This document shows positions 25,486 to 32,094 of a DNA stretch of 32,094 nucleotides, piece by piece. The stretch comes from Parachlamydiaceae bacterium (GTDB lineage: Bacteria; Chlamydiota; Chlamydiia; Chlamydiales; Parachlamydiaceae): assembly GCA_013821265.1 (NCBI GenBank), contig JACDHD010000026.1, positions 1-32,094 of the forward strand, read 5' to 3'. The translations under genes were made by a program, and so were the position numbers. Numbering within the stretch: the stretch's first letter is position 1; the number at the start of each line of letters is the position of its first letter. The notes beneath the pieces are model-generated. The model made no database searches, was not told the origin of the DNA, and saw only the letters and a program-made list of their open reading frames with translations.

Positions 25486-26445
25486 ATGAAGACAGAAAAA
25501 CCTTACTTGGTCCTTGCCTACTACCACTTTGTCGACCTAGAAAATCCTCACGAAGAGGTGGCTCTGCATAAAGCGTTCTTTGCTAACCGCGATGTCACAT
25601 GCCGCACATACATTTCTGAACAGGGAATTAATGGTCAGATGAGTGCAGCAAAATCCGATGCAATCGCTTACATGGAATGGATGCACGCGCGCCCCCTCTT
25701 TAAAAGCGTTGTCTTTAAGCGCCATGAATCAGATGAAAACGTTTTTCCAAGGATCACAGTCAAATATCGCAAGCAGTTAGCTGCTTTAGATGCTATTGTG
25801 GATCCTAAAAATTGCGGAGAACACGTTTCGCCAGAAGAGTGGAAAGAGATGCTGCAAAAGACAGATGACCAGCATGTGTTGCTAGACATTCGCAACGAAT
25901 ACGAATGGAAGATTGGACGCTTTGAAGGCGCTGAATTGCCTCCATGTGATACCTTCCGAGAATTTCGCACCTATGCCGAAGAGTTGAAAGAAAAAGTGGA
26001 TCCAGAAAAAACACCTGTGATGATGTACTGTACTGGCGGAATCCGCTGCGAACTGTTTTCCGCAGTCCTTAAGGAAAATGGCTTTGAGAAGGTGTATCAG
26101 CTTGATGGTGGGATCATTAATTATGGCTTGCAAAAAGGCAACGACCACTGGCTAGGCAAACTGTTTGTGTTTGACGATCGTTTGGCTGTGCCTTTAGCAG
26201 AATCGAATCAAACGGTAATTAGTAGTTGTCACCATTGCCACAAGCCAAATGATACCTATTACAATTGCGCCAACATGGACTGCAATACTCTCTTTTTGTG
26301 TTGTCCAGATTGTCTCCCAAAATATGCTGGATGCTGTAAAGAAGGCTGCAAGGATGCCGAACGTGTGCGTCCCTATCACCAGTTGACGCATAAGCCATTC
26401 CGCAAAAAGCACAACTACTCCATAAAAGATCCCAAAAAGGACTAG
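25486..26445 (+). CDS. trhO: tRNA uridine-34 hydroxylase TrhO (rhodanese family)
   Basis: The 319-residue protein matches TrhO (YceA, UPF0176) throughout: N-terminal ferredoxin-like domain with YISEQGINGQMS, the DDPKNCGEHV-like segment, a rhodanese domain (VLLDIRNEYEWKIGRFEGA) with active loop MYCTGGIRCE, and a C-terminal cysteine-rich segment (CHHCHKPNDTYYNCANMDC, then CCPDCLPKYAGCC). The enzyme makes 5-hydroxyuridine at the wobble position of tRNAs in an oxygen-dependent reaction. The frame also has an ATG at 25456, overlapping the phosphatase by 22 bp; 25486 aligns better with the family start, but neither has a strong ribosome binding site. It is probably cotranscribed with the phosphatase. 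Confidence 0.92.
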   Translation: MKTEKPYLVLAYYHFVDLENPHEEVALHKAFFANRDVTCRTYISEQGINGQMSAAKSDAIAYMEWMHARPLFKSVVFKRHESDENVFPRITVKYRKQLAALDAIVDPKNCGEHVSPEEWKEMLQKTDDQHVLLDIRNEYEWKIGRFEGAELPPCDTFREFRTYAEELKEKVDPEKTPVMMYCTGGIRCELFSAVLKENGFEKVYQLDGGIINYGLQKGNDHWLGKLFVFDDRLAVPLAESNQTVISSCHHCHKPNDTYYNCANMDCNTLFLCCPDCLPKYAGCCKEGCKDAERVRPYHQLTHKPFRKKHNYSIKDPKKD

Positions 26446-26455
26446 TAGGCGAATC

Positions 26456-26586
26456 CTTTCCTTTTTGGAGTGCGGTGGCTTGCCACCGCTTTCATAGGGG
26501 TCTGCTTGCCGACCCCATCCACAGTTCGTTGTGACATCGGCAAGCCGATGTTTGTGAAAGCGGTGGCAAGCCACCAAAAAGGAAAG
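26456..26586. mobile_element. Nested-palindrome element, GTGGCTTGCCAC variant
   Basis: The left end ctttcctttttgg is followed by agtgcggtggcttgccaccg and ctttca; the right end is the inverse but lacks the agtgcgg block. Inner hairpins are ggggtctgcttgccgacccc (26497-26516) and acatcggcaagccgatgt (26534-26551), in the opposite order to the copy at 13.5 kb. The element lies just after trhO. The following 200 bp, to the next gene, is pyrimidine-rich then AT-rich. Confidence 0.75.
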
Positions 26587-26701
26587 TTAAACCCTTTTCG
26601 TCCTTTTGTCATTTACGTCCCTTAGGGTCCTTTTTTTCTGTCCTTTTCTAAATAACTGTCGTAACCATTTAATTTTTAGTGACATAAAATAAAACCTTAT
26701 G

Positions 26702-26719
26702 TAAACTACACATAGTTTA
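26702..26719. promoter_or_regulatory. TAAACTA-caca-TAGTTTA dyad upstream of the 26799 gene
   Basis: A perfect 7 bp inverted repeat with a 4-base centre lies about 80 bp before the ATG and is followed by a T-rich run. It could be an operator or a weak hairpin. I see no clear -35/-10 pair nearby. Confidence 0.35.
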
Positions 26720-26798
26720 TTTTTCCTTAATTTGATCTTAACAAAGATTCGTTAACATGCATCAAGATTAAAAAAACAACCAACTCACAAGGAGTTAT

Positions 26799-28223
26799 AT
26801 GAGTTCTGTATATCCACAAATGTACCGTGTTCCTGAAGACCAAGTAAGAAACACACAAGCAAACTTATTGCTATTGTGTGGAGGAAACCAAGCAACTACA
26901 ACTAAAATGGCTGCTGCTTTTCAAGCATTAGGCCTCGCATTCCAAGAACCTCAATCAGAAGTAAAACAGCAACAGTCAGCTCCAGCTGCAAGAGGTGGAT
27001 CCCCTGCTCCTGCTGTTCGTGTAGTAGAGCACCATCATCATTATACACCTTACATTCCTTCTCCTTGGTTTAATCCTTACGTATACAGCACACCAGTGAT
27101 TATCCAAACAGCACCTCCTCAACCAAATTTCACCTATATCACTAATATTAACGCTACCAACGGTAGCTCAGTATCCGTAGGTGCCAGCATGCTAAACGGA
27201 AGCGGAGCAGCTAGTTCAGAAAAAGCAAAAGAGAAAGATAAAGAAAAAAGCTCTGCAGGAGGCTTGTTAGCAATCATTTTCGTTGTCGGCTTAATTGCTG
27301 GCACAGTTTTTGGTGCCGTAAAAGTATTCAACAATTGGATAATGCCTGCTAAGAAGAAATATGATGACGCCGAAGAGCAAAACTCTGATAACCAAAAACA
27401 TTCAAGAACGATCGCTAATCATCCAGCATTTAAATTAACTTATGACGATCAAGGAACATATGGCTTTGCTGGTAAAGAAGCCACAGACGCCCTCAAGAGC
27501 CTTAGCGCCCGTGAGCTACAATATCAACGGACTAACTACATTGCCCAGATAACAAAATCTGTAGCAGTTGGCACAGGGATACCTGTTCTAATTGCTTCTA
27601 TTGCATCAGTAGTATTGGAAACGTATGTAACAGCACAAGCTTCTTCAACCGTTCTAACTGCTTACGCTTTCTGCGCAGCAATCAGTTCATGGCCTATAGT
27701 GGTATTAGTTACAGCAATTGGCGCATTCTCCTTGGTACTTTTTGCCGCCATGAAGTGCAGCGATAAAGAGAGACTTGATAAACAAGATCGTAAAAAGGGT
27801 CAAACGGCGCTTCAGAACTTTGATGCATTCTTATCTAATGCAGCAGCCCCAGGTAACGCTGGTGCACCAACATCAGGTGACAGGAAGTCTTCTGACGGCA
27901 GAGGTAGCGCTTCTGGAGCCGGTTTTGCGGCAGGTGCAGCAGCTTCAGCTGGAGTGTCAGCAGGACAATCAATGGGCCATTCTGGTAATCCAAAAGATGG
28001 TCATTCTTCATCTAGAACACGAGTAAAACCGAGAACCTCTCGTACAGCAGCCGCTGATTCGTCAACAGGCGCCGCAAAAGGCAAACCTGCTTCGTCAGGT
28101 AGTGCATCTGCAGCAGCAGCTGCTGCAGCTCGTCAGCCAGCTTTTGCACCAGGTCAAGGACCTATGGTTGCAGTAGCTAGTGCACCTCCAGTAGATGAAG
28201 CTGATGAGATCGAAGGAGCTTAA
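26799..28223 (+). CDS. Ala/Gly/Ser-rich membrane protein, possible inclusion-membrane type
   Basis: The 474-residue product is not recognised. A hydrophilic N-terminal part (1-150) contains a short repetitive Gln/Ala-rich stretch, an HHHHY cluster near 78-82 and a Pro/Tyr/Asn-rich segment, ending in a lysine/glutamate patch (EKAKEKDKEK). One membrane segment lies at about 154-177, then a soluble stretch (178-250). A long bilobed hydrophobic region follows at about 254-316 with only a short gap (VTAQASS, about 277-283), as in chlamydial Inc proteins. The C-terminal 155 residues are low-complexity Ser, Gly and Ala. There is no signal peptide. A strong ribosome binding site (AAGGAG) precedes the ATG. 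It converges with the next gene, overlapping by three bases. Confidence 0.75.
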   Translation: MSSVYPQMYRVPEDQVRNTQANLLLLCGGNQATTTKMAAAFQALGLAFQEPQSEVKQQQSAPAARGGSPAPAVRVVEHHHHYTPYIPSPWFNPYVYSTPVIIQTAPPQPNFTYITNINATNGSSVSVGASMLNGSGAASSEKAKEKDKEKSSAGGLLAIIFVVGLIAGTVFGAVKVFNNWIMPAKKKYDDAEEQNSDNQKHSRTIANHPAFKLTYDDQGTYGFAGKEATDALKSLSARELQYQRTNYIAQITKSVAVGTGIPVLIASIASVVLETYVTAQASSTVLTAYAFCAAISSWPIVVLVTAIGAFSLVLFAAMKCSDKERLDKQDRKKGQTALQNFDAFLSNAAAPGNAGAPTSGDRKSSDGRGSASGAGFAAGAAASAGVSAGQSMGHSGNPKDGHSSSRTRVKPRTSRTAAADSSTGAAKGKPASSGSASAAAAAAARQPAFAPGQGPMVAVASAPPVDEADEIEGA

Positions 28224-29050
28224 TCTCTTGTAGCCTCACGGCGATACCTAATCAAATCTAAAATCTTTGATTGGGTATCGTCTAATACTACTGTCAATCC
28301 CGGTTTAATTCCCCTTTCAGACAATTCAAAAGCCTTCATCGTATTGCAAATGCGCCCATCTAAACGCACACCAATACCTTGAATATTTACCATGTTGCCC
28401 CAGTCCCCAAACATCTCCAAAGTCATTTCACATGCAGTGATCAGAAAAATGACTTGCTTATCTGGATTCTTATGCACAATTTCGAAAATCTTGCCACCAA
28501 TGTAATGTACAGTGGGAATAAAGAGCGGGATCGTACGCTGGTCCGGCAAGGCATTTACCGCTTTGCCAATGAAACATTGGCGGCAGACAGGATTATCAGC
28601 TTGATGAATGCATTGGTCTGTAAAACGACCTGAAGGGCACTCAAACGGCTTGTGACAGTAGGAAAAGCCCACAACTAATAAGGTGTCTTGTTTTTCCAAA
28701 AGCTTTCGAAACGCCTCTGTTGACTTCAGTCCATATAGAAAAAAGTCTCCTTCGCGTCGAAAAGATTTCTTTGTCCAGATCGATTTCAAAAAGGCCCATC
28801 CATATTTTAAAGGATGCTCAAAAAATCCGCGAAAGACTTCACCGTTGTGATCCTGAGTAATCATCCACTTAAAGCTTTTCCACTTGAGCCCTTTTGCGGT
28901 TTCAGGAGTCATTCCAGGCATATCTGGCAATTGCTTTAAGCCTTTTAATGGGTGTGCTGCAGCAGCTTGCTGTTTACCCGCATCCCATGCCTGTTCAGCC
29001 GCATCCCAATTTGGATGTTCCTGCCACAATTTCAATTTACTCATCGTCAT
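28220..29050 (-). CDS. Cysteine-containing cytoplasmic protein, DUF116-like
   Basis: The chosen start gives 276 residues. The central region has a run of cysteines (FSYCHKPFECPSGRFTDQC, then CRQCFIGKAVNALP). A later strand is VIFLITACEMTLEMFG, followed by GIGVRLDGRICNT. This cysteine layout, ending in a small alpha/beta unit with a conserved C and an R-x-CNT segment, resembles DUF116 proteins, which are thought to bind metal or an Fe-S cluster; the match is by eye and tentative. There is no signal peptide. The frame is open to a TTG at 29104; ATGs at 29092, 29050 and 29044 are alternatives, the last having GGAT eight bases upstream. The function is unknown. Confidence 0.65.
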   Translation of the reverse strand: MTMSKLKLWQEHPNWDAAEQAWDAGKQQAAAAHPLKGLKQLPDMPGMTPETAKGLKWKSFKWMITQDHNGEVFRGFFEHPLKYGWAFLKSIWTKKSFRREGDFFLYGLKSTEAFRKLLEKQDTLLVVGFSYCHKPFECPSGRFTDQCIHQADNPVCRQCFIGKAVNALPDQRTIPLFIPTVHYIGGKIFEIVHKNPDKQVIFLITACEMTLEMFGDWGNMVNIQGIGVRLDGRICNTMKAFELSERGIKPGLTVVLDDTQSKILDLIRYRREATRD

Positions 29051-29148
29051 AGATCCATTATACTTTTCTGAATAGCAACAGTTTAAAGCCATCTGCAATT
29101 GCAAGCAAGAAAGGCCTTGAACAGTAAATTGTAATCGTTTTCGTTTTA

Positions 29149-29265
29149 TTTTTTACCACCGAGGCACAGAGACACAGAGCAGCACAGAGAGCGAGAAGAA
29201 TAAAAGTCTTCTGTGCTTTTTGCTCTCTGTGCTGCTCTGTGTCTCTGTGCCTCGGTGGTAAAAAA
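29149..29265. repeat. Perfect 44 bp inverted repeat (CACAGAG family)
   Basis: Arms at 29149-29192 and 29222-29265 are exactly complementary, built from ccaccgaggcacagagacac and a cagagcagcacagagagc continuation. The 29 bp loop contains a further small dyad (agaag...cttct). Similar accacMgaggcacagagacac repeats are scattered in many unrelated bacterial genomes. It lies 25 bp before the SNF2 gene, so it would form a strong hairpin in the 5' leader if transcription starts upstream of it. Confidence 0.85.
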
Positions 29266-29290
29266 ATAAATCTTACCTCCTAGGTTCCTT

Positions 29291-32011
29291 ATGCCCGAGT
29301 TAGCCTTCTGTATCGAAAAAAACCAATCAGACTCCACTAACTGCTTTGTTCTCAACATCGCATTTGTAGAGCGCTCCGGAACCACCCTAACTTTTAAAAA
29401 CACTCCAAATCCACTGCCACTCAAACTTCTCCAAACCCAGATCCAAGAAAAGGAAATACCATTGCTCACTTGGCTTATCCAGGAAGAGCTTAAATTTCAA
29501 CGCAAACAAGGCATCTCCGTTACAGAATCCAGCGCATCCTTTCATACAATTCACATTCCCTATGCACAATCAAATCAAGCACTTAAACTTCTTGCGCCCA
29601 CAAATAAACTCTGCTTTCAACAGCGTCCTCTAGTTGTCAATCTCTTCAGCAAACGAGAACTCTACTATATTGTAGACAACAGTGCAGAAGCACTCACCGT
29701 TCGCTCATACATTAAAGATCCACAACAAGACTTTGAGTTAACCAGCTGCGACTATATCTGTCAGGGATCTCCCCACTGGTTTGTCAAAGGCATTTTGTTG
29801 CAAATGCTTCACACCGACATCTCTTGGTCGGAACTGAAACAAGCATATAAAGATCCCTCCACTCTTTCCCTCAAAGAGCTGCAGGAAAATGCTAAAGAGG
29901 ACAAAGAAGCTCCTCAACTGGTTTTCAAAGGCAATAGCCAAGCTGTGATGCAGCATCAAGCATCACCTCTACCCATCCTTATTCTAGCTGATCGCACGGG
30001 GGCTTTTGCACAGTTGTGGATGGACTATGGCAACAGCTGCCTACCCTTGCATGATGTTTTGGCAAAAAAAGGCCAACACACCGCAGAACTCGCCTGGGAA
30101 CGAGATCTTTTAGAAACAGCTTTTATTAAAAAGACTGTGGGATCATCACACTACTACTGCCCTTTAGACCAAGTTGCAAAGGCACTTACCTTTCTTCTAG
30201 AACTGGGCTGGCGGCTACAAGACTGGCAGGGCAACCGCATTGTGCGCTACACATCATCCTCATTAGCGCTTTCATCGACTCCACAATCAATCCAAGTGCG
30301 TGGAAAAATCACCTTTGAAACATTTGAAACCGATCTTACATATGTTTCTGGAGCCTTTAATCGCAAAGAGCGTTTTGTGCAGCTTGGATCTGGTGTAACA
30401 GGTTTAGTTCCTGATCATTGGGAAACAGCTTCTCTCAACCAGATGATGGAAGAGGGAGAACTTGTTAGCGGCTCGTTACAAATCCCTCGCCGACAAATCG
30501 GTACACTAGCCGATTTATTTGAATCACCCATCCCTTTAAAACTTGATGCCTCTTTAACCGATTTGAAAGAGCGTTTAAACTCTTTTCAAAAGATACAAAC
30601 AGCACAGCCTGGCAAAAAATTTCGCGGTGAGTTGCGCCCCTATCAGCAAGAGGGATTAAATTGGCTTAACTTCTTATATGATTTTAGCTTTCATGGAATC
30701 CTTGCCGATGACATGGGATTAGGCAAAACAGTACAAGTTCTCGCATTTCTCTCTACTCTGCAAAAAGAAGCTCCACACCTTATTGTGGTACCGACCTCGT
30801 TGCTATTCAACTGGCAACGTGAAATTGAAAAATTTCTACCAGGCACAACTGTTTACCTTCATCATGGACAACAGCGTCAAAAAGATGCGACGACTCTAGA
30901 CTCCTATGACATCATCCTGACCTCTTACACAACCTTGCGCTTAGATTTATCTCTTTTTTCATCTCACTCCTTTCAATGCGTGATTTTAGAGGAAGCGCAG
31001 GCGATTAAAAATGCCCACACTCAGATCGCTCAAGCCGTCTCACAGCTGCAAGCACGATTCCGCCTTTCCATCACGGGGACTCCGATAGAAAACCATCTTC
31101 AGGAATTGTGGGCTCACTTCAATTTCCTAATGCCTGGTCTATTTGGAAACGAAAACACCTTTTTAGCAGACCTTAACGCCGGAGCAAGCGACAAGCGCTA
31201 TTTACAGCGGATTCGCAGGCAAATTCGTCCATTTATTCTGCGTCGCAAAAAAGAGGAAGTTGCCAAAGACTTGCCGGAACGCATTGAACAGGTTGTTTGG
31301 GTAGAGATGACCCCAGCACAGCGTCAGATATACGATTCCTTCTTAGCTGGTGTTAGGGGTAATCTATTTCGAAAAATTGACAGCGATGGTGTTTCGAAAC
31401 ATCGCCTGGAAATCTTGGAAGCGATCTTGCGCTTGCGTCAAATATGCTGTCATCCCTTGCTCGTTTCAGCACAGTTAGATCCTTCACAGCTTATCGAAAG
31501 TGCTAAATTTGATCTATTGTTAGAAGATATTGAAGTAGCGATTGAAGAGGGACGCAAAATGCTGGTCTACAGTCAATTCACATCGATGTTGCGGCTCATT
31601 GCAAAGGCATTACAAGAACGACAAGTTCCTTATGCCTATTTGGATGGCAGCACTGTCAATCGTGAAAAGGTTGTGGAGAGCTTTCAATCCGATGCCACAA
31701 TTCCTGTATTTCTGATCAGTTTAAAAGCTGGAGGCGTTGGATTAAATCTTACTGCTGCCGATTATGTGTTTCTATTTGATCCCTGGTGGAACGAAGCGGC
31801 TGAAAATCAGGCGATTAATCGAGCACATCGCATTGGTCGCACAGACACGGTAATTGCTAAACGATATGTGGCTTTAGAGAGCATTGAGGAAAAGATCATG
31901 AAGCTTAAAGAGAGCAAACGCGGCTTGGTAGACAGCTTATTTACAGATGAGCTTGCACATGCGTCTTTAACAGAACAAGATTTGTTGTTTTTGCTTGGGG
32001 CAATTGCATAA
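29291..32011 (+). CDS. SNF2/HepA-family helicase
   Basis: A 906-residue protein with an N-terminal region of about 430 residues, as in bacterial SNF2 proteins, then a two-lobed ATPase: FRGELRPYQQEGLNWL (Q-motif region), Walker A DDMGLGKT at 473-480, the box II motif EEAQ at 567-570 where most relatives have DEAQ or DEAH, SITGTPIENHLQELW (motif III/Ia region), motif V (SLKAGGVGLNLTAADYVF) and motif VI (NRAHRIGRTD, 843-852). Such enzymes translocate on DNA and remodel protein-DNA complexes; chlamydial genomes carry members of this family. The ATG follows AGG by about seven bases. The N-terminal region shows no zinc-binding SWIM motif I can see. Confidence 0.95.
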   Translation: MPELAFCIEKNQSDSTNCFVLNIAFVERSGTTLTFKNTPNPLPLKLLQTQIQEKEIPLLTWLIQEELKFQRKQGISVTESSASFHTIHIPYAQSNQALKLLAPTNKLCFQQRPLVVNLFSKRELYYIVDNSAEALTVRSYIKDPQQDFELTSCDYICQGSPHWFVKGILLQMLHTDISWSELKQAYKDPSTLSLKELQENAKEDKEAPQLVFKGNSQAVMQHQASPLPILILADRTGAFAQLWMDYGNSCLPLHDVLAKKGQHTAELAWERDLLETAFIKKTVGSSHYYCPLDQVAKALTFLLELGWRLQDWQGNRIVRYTSSSLALSSTPQSIQVRGKITFETFETDLTYVSGAFNRKERFVQLGSGVTGLVPDHWETASLNQMMEEGELVSGSLQIPRRQIGTLADLFESPIPLKLDASLTDLKERLNSFQKIQTAQPGKKFRGELRPYQQEGLNWLNFLYDFSFHGILADDMGLGKTVQVLAFLSTLQKEAPHLIVVPTSLLFNWQREIEKFLPGTTVYLHHGQQRQKDATTLDSYDIILTSYTTLRLDLSLFSSHSFQCVILEEAQAIKNAHTQIAQAVSQLQARFRLSITGTPIENHLQELWAHFNFLMPGLFGNENTFLADLNAGASDKRYLQRIRRQIRPFILRRKKEEVAKDLPERIEQVVWVEMTPAQRQIYDSFLAGVRGNLFRKIDSDGVSKHRLEILEAILRLRQICCHPLLVSAQLDPSQLIESAKFDLLLEDIEVAIEEGRKMLVYSQFTSMLRLIAKALQERQVPYAYLDGSTVNREKVVESFQSDATIPVFLISLKAGGVGLNLTAADYVFLFDPWWNEAAENQAINRAHRIGRTDTVIAKRYVALESIEEKIMKLKESKRGLVDSLFTDELAHASLTEQDLLFLLGAIA

Positions 32012-32094
32012 GTCAAACGAGGCATAGAAAAGCGCAGAGTGCGAATGTGCTTTTTGGAGTGCGGGACCTTGGTCCCGCTTTCACAGGGGTCGGC
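32008..32094. mobile_element. Left part of a nested-palindrome element, cut by the window end
   Basis: From just inside the SNF2 stop codon the sequence follows the outer end of the copy at 13.5 kb: ataagtc, cgaggcatagaaaa, gcgaatgtgct, then ggagtgcgggaccttggtcc and cgctttcaca. The next hairpin begins ggggtcggc at 32086 and the window stops. The element abuts the gene end, so the TAA falls within its outer similarity. Confidence 0.8.

Noticed and set aside
25882-26577. Minus-strand frames over trhO and the following repeat, including a 127-codon hydrophobic one
   Set aside because: Antisense to a clearly conserved TrhO protein and, at 26456-26577, to palindromic repeat sequence.

Overview
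The window looks like a chromosomal segment of a bacterium in the phylum Chlamydiota, most likely an environmental (Parachlamydia-, Simkania- or Rhabdochlamydia-like) lineage rather than Chlamydia itself. The main evidence is the minus-strand run sctU - sctV - copN/sctW - CesT-type chaperone, which is the chlamydial order cdsU-cdsV-copN-scc1. Long intergenic regions full of palindromic repeats, unrecognised paralogous membrane proteins and moderately AT-rich DNA fit a large environmental chlamydia genome. Species cannot be fixed from the sequence alone.

Layout. 1-603 is non-coding, with an eroded palindromic repeat and hairpins. 604-3571 (minus) holds a DMT/EamA exporter, an MFS transporter and a hemolysin III/PAQR membrane protein. 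3746-4790 is a DUF2147 secreted protein (plus) bracketed by two copies of a ~130 bp MITE-like element. 4795-10364 (minus) is a tandem array of three paralogous unknown membrane proteins. 10365-10954 is a divergent regulatory region with three dyads of the form CTCA-N6-TGAG at exact 22 bp spacing. 10955-12355 (plus) is a P-loop protein. tRNA-Thr(CGT, minus) and tRNA-Leu(TAG, plus) follow, then a secreted TPR-like protein. 13460-14311 is a gene-free repeat field.

14312-24260 (minus) is the type III secretion block, read in the order sctU, sctV, copN/sctW, chaperone, and then a 1582-residue coiled-coil protein where Chlamydia has malQ. SctU and SctV are export-apparatus membrane proteins, CopN is the gatekeeper, the small acidic protein is its probable chaperone, and the coiled-coil protein is a candidate substrate by position. 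A palindromic repeat cluster sits between sctU and sctV.

24668-26445 (plus) encodes a secreted PTP-like phytase/phosphatase and the tRNA hydroxylase TrhO. 26799-28223 (plus) is an Ala/Gly/Ser-rich protein with hydrophobic segments that could be an inclusion-membrane-type protein. 28220-29050 (minus) is a cysteine-containing DUF116-like protein. 29291-32011 (plus) is a SNF2/HepA helicase. The window ends inside another copy of the large palindromic repeat.

The strongest unexplained signals are: (i) the phased three-site operator array between the paralog cluster and the P-loop gene; (ii) two repeat families in which hairpin stems differ between copies but stay self-complementary while the loops are constant; (iii) the three-gene membrane paralog family; and (iv) the giant coiled-coil gene attached to the secretion locus.
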